Assembly: GCF_000496575.1 (NCBI RefSeq)
Contig: NZ_AYKT01000002.1
Span: 186,001-250,000 of the forward strand
Direction: 5' to 3'
Source of the DNA: Geobacillus thermodenitrificans subsp. thermodenitrificans DSM 465
GTDB taxonomy: Bacteria; Bacillota; Bacilli; Bacillales; Anoxybacillaceae
Length of the DNA: 64,000 bases
A program made the position numbers and the translations under genes. Of the stretch, positions 10,741-17,843 are shown piece after piece. The first letter of the stretch is position 1; each line of letters begins with the position of its first letter. The notes beneath the pieces are model-generated. The model saw nothing but the letters and a program-made list of their open reading frames with translations. It did not search any database and had not been told where the DNA came from.

Positions 10741-11055
10741 ATGGCCATTATCAATGCGACAGACCAAACGTTCGCCGCGGAAACGAAAGACGGCGTCACT
10801 CTTGTCGACTTTTGGGCGCCATGGTGCGGTCCATGCCGTATGATCGCCCCGGTGCTTGAGGAGCTTGATCAAGAAATGGGCGACAAAGTGAAAATTGTCA
10901 AAGTCAACGTTGATGAAAACCAAGAAACAGCAGCAAAGTTCGGGGTGATGAGCATTCCGACGCTGCTCGTGTTTAAAAACGGCGAACTCGTTGATAAAGC
11001 CGTCGGCTACCAACCGAAAGAAGCACTTGCTCAGCTTGTCGGCAAACATGTGTAG
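10741..11055 (+). CDS. trxA: Thioredoxin
   Basis: A 104-residue thioredoxin with the redox motif W-C-G-P-C at residues 28-32 and the cis-proline segment 'MSIPTLLVF' near 71-79. It reduces disulfides in cytoplasmic proteins using electrons from thioredoxin reductase. ATG at 10741 follows GGGAGGG. It is a single-gene unit between two terminators, with its own promoter (TATACT at 10698-10703). In B. subtilis trxA is followed by uvrC; here the sulfonate cluster lies between them. Confidence 0.97.
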   Translation: MAIINATDQTFAAETKDGVTLVDFWAPWCGPCRMIAPVLEELDQEMGDKVKIVKVNVDENQETAAKFGVMSIPTLLVFKNGELVDKAVGYQPKEALAQLVGKHV

Positions 11056-11067
11056 TGATGGCATAGG

Positions 11068-11107
11068 AAAAATCCAGAGGCCTCTTCCTCTGGATTTTTA
11101 TTTTTTG
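11068..11107 (+). terminator. trxA terminator
   Basis: AAAAATCCAGAGG and CCTCTGGATTTTT are perfect 13-base arms with a 6-base loop, followed by more T. Confidence 0.92.
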
Positions 11108-11118
11108 CTGAAAAATGG

Positions 11119-11147
11119 TTGACAGATGGCAGATAATTCTTTATATT
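11119..11147 (+). promoter_or_regulatory. Promoter of the sulfonate cluster
   Basis: TTGACA (11119-11124), a 17-base spacer and TATATT (11142-11147) form a strong sigma-A promoter about 150 bases before the first ssuA gene. Confidence 0.8.
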
Positions 11148-11149
11148 TA

Positions 11150-11172
11150 TAACCAACAATTCCTAGTGGTTA
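11150..11172. promoter_or_regulatory. Inverted repeat at the sulfonate transcription start
   Basis: TAACCA (11150-11155) and TGGTTA (11167-11172) are perfect arms spaced by 11 bases. They sit on the expected start point of the promoter at 11119-11147, where a bound repressor would block transcription. Sulfur-regulated genes in Bacillus are controlled by CymR and by LysR-type proteins; which regulator acts here cannot be told from the sequence. Confidence 0.4.
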
Positions 11173-11240
11173 AGTTTGTTTTACGCCTGTTATTCATACT
11201 TTTTCTATCTATTTAGTTCTAATTAAGAGGGAGATCAAGA

Positions 11241-11306
11241 ATGACGATCACGTACGTGTGTGAAAGCATTGCAAGAAATGAACAAAGGAGGGAAAAGCGA
11301 TCATGA
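11241..11306 (+). CDS. Possible 21-residue leader peptide ahead of ssuA
   Basis: A short frame starts at ATG 11241 after an AGAGGGAG ribosome site and ends with a TGA that overlaps the ATG of the first ssuA gene (ATGA). The peptide begins MTITYVCESIARN, has one cysteine and an arginine/lysine-rich end. The ssuA ribosome site lies inside its last codons. This arrangement allows translational coupling or a cysteine-responsive leader; I do not recognise it and it could also be chance. Confidence 0.4.
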   Translation: MTITYVCESIARNEQRREKRS

Positions 11307-12301
11307 AAAACAAAGTGTTCTGGAAAACATTGGGTGGAATGTTAGCGGTCGCTTTATGGCTGGCGATGGCATCTGGATGCGGAATACATAACGAGTCTGC
11401 GAACGCCAAATCATCGTCATCCTCTCCGCCATCTAGCAAAGTCATCCGCATCGGCTATCAAAAATACGGGACACTCAACATGTTAAAAGCGCGTGGTGAC
11501 TTGGAAAAACGGCTGAAAAAATTAGGCTACACCGTACAATGGGCGTTATTTCCGGGAGGTCCTCAACTGTTGGAAGCGATGAATGCCGGAAGCCTCGATT
11601 TTGGCCATACCGGTGAAGCGCCGCCAGTATTTGCTCAAGCGGCTGGTACACCGCTCTTGTATGTAGCGACGTCACCTCCCAATCCTGTGTCCGAGGCCAT
11701 TTTAGTCAAAAAGGACTCGTCCATTCAGACAGTGGCGGATTTGAAAGGGAAAAAGGTGGCGTTAAACAAAGGATCGAATGTCCATTATTTGCTTGTGCAG
11801 GTGCTCAAAAAAGCGGGATTGACACTTTCTGACATTCAGCCGATCTATTTGCCACCAGCCGATGCTCGCGCTGCATTTGAGCAGGGGAGCGTTGATGCGT
11901 GGGCCATTTGGGACCCGTTTTACGCCGCCGCTGAAAAGGGAGGAAAGGCTCGAGTGCTCGCTGACGGCCAAGGATTGGTAGCGAACCGTGAATTTTTCTT
12001 CGCTTCACGTTCATTCGCCAAACGCGAGCCAGAGTTGATTCAAGTCTTGCTCGAAGAATTGAAAAAAGTAGAGCAGTGGGCAAACAATGATCCGAAAGGT
12101 GTGGCTGAATTTTTAGCGCCCGAACTCGGCATTGATGAACAGGCGCTGGAAACGGCCTCGAGACGCCACGTTTATGGGATTGAACCGATCACGAATGAAG
12201 TGATTTCCCAACAGCAAATCATCGCCGACGAGTTTCATACACTCGGCCTGTTGCCCAAAAAGCTGATGGTAAAGGACGCAGTTTGGCATGACAGCCGTTG
12301 A
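11303..12301 (+). CDS. ssuA: Aliphatic sulfonate ABC transporter, substrate-binding lipoprotein (first copy)
   Basis: A 332-residue SsuA/TauA-type binding protein. The N-terminus is a lipoprotein signal peptide with lipobox A-S-G-C (Cys26), so the mature protein is anchored to the outer face of the membrane. Family segments include 'ADLKGKKVALNKGS' and 'AFEQGSVDAWAIWDPF', typical of sulfonate-binding proteins. It would deliver alkanesulfonates to SsuC/SsuB. ATG at 11303 has a strong AAAGGAGGG site. It is paralogous to the binding protein at 14194-15174. A 286-base gap separates it from ssuC. Confidence 0.88.
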   Translation: MKNKVFWKTLGGMLAVALWLAMASGCGIHNESANAKSSSSSPPSSKVIRIGYQKYGTLNMLKARGDLEKRLKKLGYTVQWALFPGGPQLLEAMNAGSLDFGHTGEAPPVFAQAAGTPLLYVATSPPNPVSEAILVKKDSSIQTVADLKGKKVALNKGSNVHYLLVQVLKKAGLTLSDIQPIYLPPADARAAFEQGSVDAWAIWDPFYAAAEKGGKARVLADGQGLVANREFFFASRSFAKREPELIQVLLEELKKVEQWANNDPKGVAEFLAPELGIDEQALETASRRHVYGIEPITNEVISQQQIIADEFHTLGLLPKKLMVKDAVWHDSR

Positions 12302-12587
12302 ACGAAAGCATCTTCGTGCGCCTAAAAGGGTTAATGAATGAGCGGGGAATGCAGCTTATCAACATAAAGAAACCGTGACTTTCGCTTTCCTTGAACATCA
12401 CTTTATGACGGTTTTTCCACCTAAAAGTAGGTGATTTTAGTAGACAATGCTGATCAGCCCTTATTAAAAATGATGACTCATCTTTACACGAGAGCACTTT
12501 ATTGGGGGAAATGGCTGTTTTTCACTAGCCTTTTAAGGTTTCGTAGGATGGGGGCTGGATGAGAAGAGGAAAGGGAGTGATGGAAGA
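12302..12587. other. Gap between ssuA and ssuC
   Basis: This stretch holds no supported gene. A small hairpin (CACCTA/TAGGTG with a 4-base loop, 12418-12433) is followed by ATTTTAG and could be a weak terminator or an mRNA processing site that sets ssuA apart from the downstream genes. A poor promoter-like pair (TAGACA ... TATTAA) follows near 12442-12470. Neither is convincing. Confidence 0.4.
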
Positions 12588-13373
12588 ATGAAAGAGTCCA
12601 AGAAGGTGAAATGGATTCATGAAAAGGTGGTACCATGGGGACTGCCGATCGTCTTGCTCGTTGCATGGCAGGGGGCAGTGGAGGCGGGATGGCTATCTTC
12701 AAGAGTGCTGCCGGCTCCGACTGACGTGGTGGCGGCTGCTTGGGATCTCTTAGAAAAAGGAGAGTTATGGCAACATTTATCGATCAGTTTTGGGCGTGCA
12801 TTGATTGGATTTGCTATCGGCGGGTCACTCGGCTTTGTTCTTGGCTTGCTCAACGGGGTCTTTCGGCCGGCCGAACGATTGTTGGATACTTCAATCCAGA
12901 TGATTCGAAATATTCCGCATTTGGCGATGATTCCGCTCGTCATTTTATGGTTTGGCATTGGGGAAGAAGCGAAAGTGTTTCTCGTTGCCATCGGGGTGCT
13001 TTTTCCAATTTATGTCAATACATTACATGGCATTCGCAATGTGGATGCGGGATTGTTGGAAATGGGTCGTGTCTATGGGCTTCGCCCGTGGCAGTTGTTT
13101 TGGCGTATTTGGCTGCCGGGCGCGTTATCGTCGATTTTGGTCGGTCTGCGCTATGCGCTGGGCATTATGTGGTTGACGTTAATCGTAGCGGAGACGATCG
13201 CTGCTGACCGCGGCATCGGGTATTTGGCCATGAATGCACGTGAATTTATGCAAACGGATGTCGTTGTGTTCAGTATTTTGCTTTACGCGCTGTTTGGCAA
13301 GCTCGCAGACAGCATTGCCCGCTTTTTGGAAAAACGCTGGCTTCGCTGGAATGTCAACTATCAAAATCGGTAA
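12588..13373 (+). CDS. ssuC: Aliphatic sulfonate ABC transporter, permease
   Basis: A 261-residue inner-membrane protein of the SsuC/TauC type with about six membrane spans. The cytoplasmic coupling ('EAA') loop is visible as 'EMGRVYGLRPWQLFWRIWLPGALSSI'-like sequence around residues 162-187, which docks on the ATPase. ATG at 12588 follows GGGAGTGATGGAAGA. It lies 34 bases before ssuB and would form the membrane channel of the sulfonate importer. Confidence 0.9.
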   Translation: MKESKKVKWIHEKVVPWGLPIVLLVAWQGAVEAGWLSSRVLPAPTDVVAAAWDLLEKGELWQHLSISFGRALIGFAIGGSLGFVLGLLNGVFRPAERLLDTSIQMIRNIPHLAMIPLVILWFGIGEEAKVFLVAIGVLFPIYVNTLHGIRNVDAGLLEMGRVYGLRPWQLFWRIWLPGALSSILVGLRYALGIMWLTLIVAETIAADRGIGYLAMNAREFMQTDVVVFSILLYALFGKLADSIARFLEKRWLRWNVNYQNR

Positions 13374-13407
13374 CTGACACAAACGGAGTGGGAAAGGAGA
13401 GCGAGAG

Positions 13408-14190
13408 ATGGAAACAGGACGAGGAGCAGAGCTCGTATTTGTGCAAGTGGCCAAACAGTTTGGCGATCAACAAGTGTTGCGCCGCATTGATTTAACGGTC
13501 AAACCGGGGGAGTTTATCGCCATTATTGGTCGCAGCGGCTGCGGAAAAAGCACACTATTGCGCTTGGCTGCCGGATTGGAGACGCCGACTTCCGGCATGA
13601 TTCAGCTGGATGGACAGTTGCTTCATGGGTTGAATACAGCAGCTCGCGTCATGTTTCAAGATGCTCGTCTGTTGCCATGGCGGCGCGTCATCGACAATGT
13701 CGGCCTCGGGTTGAAAGGTGACTGGAAAGAACAAGCGATCACAGTGCTCGAACAAGTCGGTTTGGCAGACCGCGCGAAGGATTGGCCATCGGTGTTATCC
13801 GGCGGCCAGCGTCAACGGGTGGCGCTCGCCCGCGCATTGATCAGCCGTCCACAGTTGTTATTGCTTGATGAACCGCTCGGTGCGCTTGACGCGTTGACGA
13901 GAATTGAAATGCAGCGGCTGATCGAACGATTATGGAGAGAACAACGCTTTACGGCTTTGTTGGTCACGCATGATGTTGATGAAGCAGTGATGTTGGCGGA
14001 CCGCGTCGTGCTCATTGAGGACGGGGAATGCGCGCTTGATTTGCCTGTGCGCTTGCCGCGACCGCGTCAGCGCGGCGATGCGGCGTTTGCTGATTTGGTC
14101 GATACAATTTTGCGCCGCATTTTAAGCACAGAATCTGATGAGAAAGTCATCGCCGCGTCTTCGATGAGTGAGAAAAGGAGGGCGCTATAG
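13408..14190 (+). CDS. ssuB: Aliphatic sulfonate ABC transporter, ATPase
   Basis: A 260-residue ABC ATPase. Walker A is 'GRSGCGKST' (41-49), the ABC signature is 'LSGGQRQ' (130-136), Walker B is 'LLLLDEP' (150-156), and the switch histidine lies in '[10 protein letters not shown]'. It powers sulfonate import through SsuC. Nitrate and taurine importers share the fold, but the neighbouring SsuD and SsuE genes point to sulfonates. ATG at 13408 is preceded by AAAGGAGAG. The next gene starts 3 bases after its stop. Confidence 0.92.
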   Translation: METGRGAELVFVQVAKQFGDQQVLRRIDLTVKPGEFIAIIGRSGCGKSTLLRLAAGLETPTSGMIQLDGQLLHGLNTAARVMFQDARLLPWRRVIDNVGLGLKGDWKEQAITVLEQVGLADRAKDWPSVLSGGQRQRVALARALISRPQLLLLDEPLGALDALTRIEMQRLIERLWREQRFTALLVTHDVDEAVMLADRVVLIEDGECALDLPVRLPRPRQRGDAAFADLVDTILRRILSTESDEKVIAASSMSEKRRAL

Positions 14191-14193
14191 ACA

Positions 14194-15174
14194 GTGAAAA
14201 GAAGGCTCCTTTTGTTTTCGGTGTTGAGTGCATTCCTGTTGTTGGCAGCTTGCGGCCAAGAACGTTCTGCTTCCTTGTCTTCTCCTAAACAGTCGGCATC
14301 GACGGATTCTTGGCCGAAAGAATTGCACGTCGGCTTTCAAAAATCATCATTTTCTCTCTTTTTGAAAGAGAAGGGGTACTTGGAAAAACAACTGCAAAAG
14401 CATGGGGTGCAAGTGAAATGGTTTGAATTCCAATCTGGCCCTCCGTTGCTCGAGGCATTAAATGCTGGGCAAATCGACATTGGCTATGTCGGAGGAGCAC
14501 CCGCTGTGTTGGCGCAGGCAAATCCAGGTTCAAAATTGGTTTATATTGCATATGAACCAGAAGTGGCGCGGGCGATTATTGTGCCGAAAACATCACCGAT
14601 TCGTACAGTGGCGGACTTGAAAGGGAAAAGAGTGGCCTTTGGAAAAGGATCTAGCGCCCATTATACGCTGTTGACTGCATTGGAAACAGCCGGGCTCACG
14701 TTGGATGATATTTCCCAGGTATATTTGCAACCGGCTGAGGCGCGTACGGCGTTTGAGCGTGGTGATGTTGATGCTTGGGCCATCTGGGATCCGTTTTTGG
14801 CTGATGCGGAAGTGAATGGCGGAGCGCGTGTTTTGATTGATGCAAATGGGTTGCCGAAGCAATACGGATTGATTGTTGGACGGAAAGAGTATGTCAAGCA
14901 ATATCGGAAAGTGGCGGATGTGGTTATCAAGGAGTTAGGAAAAGTCCATCAAGAGATTCAATCCTCCCCGGATGAAGCGGCCCGTCTACTGGCCAAAGAA
15001 ACAAAAATCGGTGAAGACATTTGGAAAAAAACATTAAGTCGGAGAGGATACGGGGTGTTTCCGCTGACAAAGGAGGTGATCGATGCCCAACAGCGTATCG
15101 CTGATCGATTTTATGAACTCGGGCTTATTCCGAAAACAATCAAGGTGCGGGATGCGGTCATTGCCGAGCAATAA
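14194..15174 (+). CDS. Aliphatic sulfonate ABC transporter, substrate-binding lipoprotein (second copy)
   Basis: A 326-residue SsuA-like lipoprotein with lipobox L-A-A-C (Cys20). It shares several blocks with the first copy at 11303: 'TVADLKGKRVAF', 'AFERGDVDAWAIWDPF' and the end 'KTIKVRDAV'. Two binding proteins for one permease/ATPase pair suggests a wider substrate range; this is inference. The start is GTG at 14194 with AAGGAGGG about 11 bases upstream, rather far, which may lower its translation. It follows ssuB by 3 bases. Confidence 0.87.
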   Translation: MKRRLLLFSVLSAFLLLAACGQERSASLSSPKQSASTDSWPKELHVGFQKSSFSLFLKEKGYLEKQLQKHGVQVKWFEFQSGPPLLEALNAGQIDIGYVGGAPAVLAQANPGSKLVYIAYEPEVARAIIVPKTSPIRTVADLKGKRVAFGKGSSAHYTLLTALETAGLTLDDISQVYLQPAEARTAFERGDVDAWAIWDPFLADAEVNGGARVLIDANGLPKQYGLIVGRKEYVKQYRKVADVVIKELGKVHQEIQSSPDEAARLLAKETKIGEDIWKKTLSRRGYGVFPLTKEVIDAQQRIADRFYELGLIPKTIKVRDAVIAEQ

Positions 15175-15196
15175 AAAACGATGGGAGGAAAACGGA

Positions 15197-15712
15197 ATGG
15201 CAGTGGTAACGATTGTTTCTGGCAGCCCGTCACACACGTCGAAAACGAATCAGGTGGCCGAATGGGTGAAGGGGCAATTGCAACAGCTCGGTCACACGGT
15301 GCATTTCATTCGCTTGCGCGATTTGCCTGCTGAGGACTTGCTCTATGCTCGCTCATCGAGTGACCCGATTGCCCAAACGCATCAATGGATCCACCAGTCC
15401 AAAGCGGTCATTGTGCTTAGTCCGGTCTATAAAGGAAGTTACACGGGCATTTTAAAAGCGTATTTGGATTTGCTGCCGGAAAAAGCATTTGCCGGGAAGC
15501 TCATTGTACCGATTGTGACTGGGGGAACGATTGCGCATCTGTTGGCGATCGAATACGCACTCAAGCCGATTTTCTCGATTTTAGGTGCGCGGGAAATTCT
15601 GCATGGGGTCTTTATTTTAGATTGGACGTTGGGGCACGATAGCGAAGGACGCCTTGTTCTTTCTGATGACTTACTATCGCGGATGGAAGAAGTCATTCAT
15701 TCCGTTTCTTAG
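15197..15712 (+). CDS. ssuE: NADPH-dependent FMN reductase SsuE
   Basis: A 171-residue flavodoxin-like reductase. The N-terminal flavin phosphate loop 'SGSPSHTSKT' (about 8-17) and 'SPVYKGSYTGILKAYLDLLP' are typical of SsuE. It supplies reduced FMN to the monooxygenase SsuD, encoded next. ATG at 15197 has an ATGGGAGGAAA site; the open frame extends further up into the binding-protein gene but lacks a ribosome site there. The gene lies 22 bases after the second binding protein and 39 bases before ssuD. Confidence 0.9.
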   Translation: MAVVTIVSGSPSHTSKTNQVAEWVKGQLQQLGHTVHFIRLRDLPAEDLLYARSSSDPIAQTHQWIHQSKAVIVLSPVYKGSYTGILKAYLDLLPEKAFAGKLIVPIVTGGTIAHLLAIEYALKPIFSILGAREILHGVFILDWTLGHDSEGRLVLSDDLLSRMEEVIHSVS

Positions 15713-15751
15713 ATAAACGAAAAAACGGTTATTTAAATAAGGGGGAAACCA

Positions 15752-16879
15752 ATGATGGAGTTGCTGTGGTTCATTCCTTCTCATGGTGATGGGCGATATT
15801 TAGGAACGACTAAAGGCGGTCGCTCTCCTGAGTACAGTTATTTCAAACAAGTCGCCCAAGCAGCCGACCGCTTAGGATATACGGGCGTGCTCATTCCAAC
15901 CGGCAAATCGTGCGAAGATCCTTGGCTGCTCGCTTCGGCATTGGCGGCTGAAACCAACCGTTTGCGCTTTCTTGTCGCTGTCCGTCCCGGATTGATGACG
16001 CCGACGTTGGCTGCCCGCATGGCGTCTACATTGGACCGCATTTCGGATGGGCGGCTGCTCATTAACGTTGTGGCGGGGGGAGATCCTGTTGAGCTCGCAG
16101 GTGATGGGTTATTTTTATCCCATGATGAGCGGTATGAGGCAACCGATGAATTTTTGACGGTTTGGCGCCGATTGCTTGCAGGAGAAGAAGTGACGTTGAG
16201 TGGAAAACATGTGTCGGTCAAGGGAGCCAAACTGCTATTTCCAGCGGTGCAAAAGCCGTATCCGCCCATCTTTTTTGGCGGATCGTCGGATGCCGGCCAA
16301 CGGGTTGCGGCGCGCCATGCGGATGTGTATTTGACCTGGGGCGAGCCTCCTGAACAGGTGAAAGACAAAATCGAACGGGTAAGGGAGCTTGCTCGTCAAG
16401 AAGGCAGAAAAATCGAATTTGGCGTTCGTCTCCATATCATCGTTCGTGAGACGGAAAAAGAAGCATGGGAAGCGGCAGAGCGATTGATTCGATATGTCGA
16501 TGACCGGACGATTGAAGAGGCGCAACGGGTATTTGCTCGCTACGATTCGGTGGGACAGCAACGGATGCGGCAGCTGCACGGCGGAAAGCGGGATTCGTTG
16601 GAGATCAGTCCAAATCTATGGGCTGGGGTAGGATTGGTGCGCGGGGGTGCGGGCACGGCTCTCGTCGGCGATCCGGAAACAGTGGCTGCTCGACTGCGTG
16701 AGTACGAGCAGTTGGGAATCCGGTATTTCATTTTATCTGGCTACCCACATTTAGAGGAAGCGTATCGGGTAGCAGAACTGCTCTTCCCGCTGTTGCCGCT
16801 GACGTCTCGTCGCACCAGTTCTGCGATCCAAGGTGAAGTGGTAGGGAATGAGTTTTTTCCGACGTTTATTAAAGTGTGA
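15752..16879 (+). CDS. ssuD: FMNH2-dependent alkanesulfonate monooxygenase
   Basis: A 375-residue luciferase-family enzyme matching SsuD. It cleaves C1 and longer alkanesulfonates to aldehyde and sulfite with reduced flavin and oxygen, giving sulfur to the cell. Typical segments are '[14 protein letters not shown]' at the N-terminus, '[17 protein letters not shown]' and '[16 protein letters not shown]'. It starts with two consecutive ATG codons after AAGGGGG. It is the last gene of the cluster and is followed by a strong terminator. With SsuE and the importer it completes a sulfonate-sulfur pathway. Confidence 0.93.
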   Translation: MMELLWFIPSHGDGRYLGTTKGGRSPEYSYFKQVAQAADRLGYTGVLIPTGKSCEDPWLLASALAAETNRLRFLVAVRPGLMTPTLAARMASTLDRISDGRLLINVVAGGDPVELAGDGLFLSHDERYEATDEFLTVWRRLLAGEEVTLSGKHVSVKGAKLLFPAVQKPYPPIFFGGSSDAGQRVAARHADVYLTWGEPPEQVKDKIERVRELARQEGRKIEFGVRLHIIVRETEKEAWEAAERLIRYVDDRTIEEAQRVFARYDSVGQQRMRQLHGGKRDSLEISPNLWAGVGLVRGGAGTALVGDPETVAARLREYEQLGIRYFILSGYPHLEEAYRVAELLFPLLPLTSRRTSSAIQGEVVGNEFFPTFIKV

Positions 16880-16891
16880 GCATTTTTCAGA

Positions 16892-16937
16892 ATGGAGGGA
16901 TTCTCAAGTCGAGAATTCCTCCATCTTTTTGTTTTTT
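16892..16937 (+). terminator. Terminator of the sulfonate cluster
   Basis: ATGGAGGGATTCTC and GAGAATTCCTCCAT form a 14-bp stem with one G-T pair and a 5-base loop, followed by CTTTTTGTTTTTT. Confidence 0.93.
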
Positions 16938-16995
16938 ACGGATTCTTCGCGACTTTCTCTAGTGGCTTATGGTACGATGCTAATGGATGATAGAA

Positions 16996-17500
16996 ATGAA
17001 TAACGAGATGAAATCAACGAAAGCGGCGGTGACCGGAGGAACGGAATTTATCGGCAGCCATTTGGCCGCATGTTTGCAAGAATAATGGAAATTGATAGTT
17101 TCCATCCATACTATTCTGTTGAAAGGAAAGAGCGGCAGTTTCAAGTGCTTACCAGTGGCTGGGTGCCGCGAGTTCGCTTGGACTTGCTTGATGGGGAACA
17201 GACGAAAAGTTTCCCCCGATATCGTCTTTCATTTGGCCGCGCTGCCAGGCGTGCTGTATTGGCTTAAGCATATTGATTATGAGAAACGTCTTGACTGCAG
17301 CTGGAGAATCGAGAGTCCGTCATGCACTGCTCATCGAGCTGCGACAGCATTTCCCGGACATGAAAATTGTGCGGATGCTGGAACGAAAAGGCGAAGGGAA
17401 AGTGACGTGGGCGAATATTACGAAGGCGAAATGAGCGTTTGGCTACGATTCGAGGGCGCCGTTTGTCGAAGGGTTGGCCCGGACGCGGGCGATGGCGTAG
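16996..17500 (+). pseudogene. Decayed NAD-dependent NDP-sugar epimerase/dehydratase
   Basis: Pieces of one epimerase appear in order but in changing frames. First the dinucleotide-binding start at 16996 ('KAAVTGGTEFIGSHLAACL', ending at TAA 17083). Then, in another frame from about 17088, 'IDSFHPYYSVERKERQF' and 'VRLDLLDGE'. Then 'PDIVFHLAALPGVLYWLKH' at about 17215-17274. Then a C-terminal part from about 17290 with 'IVRMLERKGEGKVTW' and 'ANITKAK', an in-frame TGA at 17432-17434, and 'AFGYDSRAPFVEGLARTRA' to TAG 17498. The order fits GalE/WbpP-type enzymes, but the middle, including the expected Y-x-x-x-K catalytic region, is missing. It cannot make an active enzyme. Confidence 0.85.
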
Positions 17501-17651
17501 GCGCACGAACATGAGCGATCGGTGTGCCGCTTATGACGTGCATGACACAGCCGTTTGTGGTATGTATATGGGAAGATACGATTATATTCGACGATTTGGC
17601 GTGCTGTTTCCGTATAAATATGTATTCCATTTTTTCTTCTATTATTTGTAA

Positions 17652-17680
17652 GACAAAGAGAACGGTCGCCATGCTACAAT
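17652..17680 (+). promoter_or_regulatory. Probable promoter of uvrC
   Basis: GACAAA (17652-17657), a 17-base spacer and TACAAT (17675-17680), with TGC directly before the -10 (extended -10). It would give a leader of about 155 bases before uvrC. Confidence 0.5.
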
Positions 17681-17828
17681 TGATATAGCAAACCATGTTG
17701 TGGGCAGGTTTCGCGTCCAGAGGGCCGACCTATCCAGCTATGTGCGGAGAGGGAAAACGTATCGTTCAAGTTCGCTCGACGATCCGGTGTATGGGACGAT
17801 TACGCTGGGCGAATGGGTCGAGGAATAG
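17652..17828 (+). other. Orphan open frame without a start, just before uvrC
   Basis: A frame is open from after TAA 17649-17651 to TAG 17826-17828, ending 15 bases before uvrC. Its translation contains 'VVGRFRVQRADLSSYVRR' and 'SSLDDPVYGTITLGEWVEE', which reads like the end of a real protein. There is no ATG in frame, only GTG at 17700 without a clear ribosome site. It may be the remnant of a deleted gene. I do not recognise the family. Confidence 0.35.
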
Positions 17829-17843
17829 GATGGAGTGATGACC

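Noticed and set aside
11148-11302. A SAM (S-box) riboswitch ahead of the sulfur genes
   Set aside because: I looked for the conserved S-box sequences and a terminator/antiterminator pair in the leader and saw neither.
17070-17267. A 65-codon frame that could be called a small protein
   Set aside because: Its translation contains an internal epimerase segment and has no ribosome site; it belongs to the pseudogene at 16996-17500.
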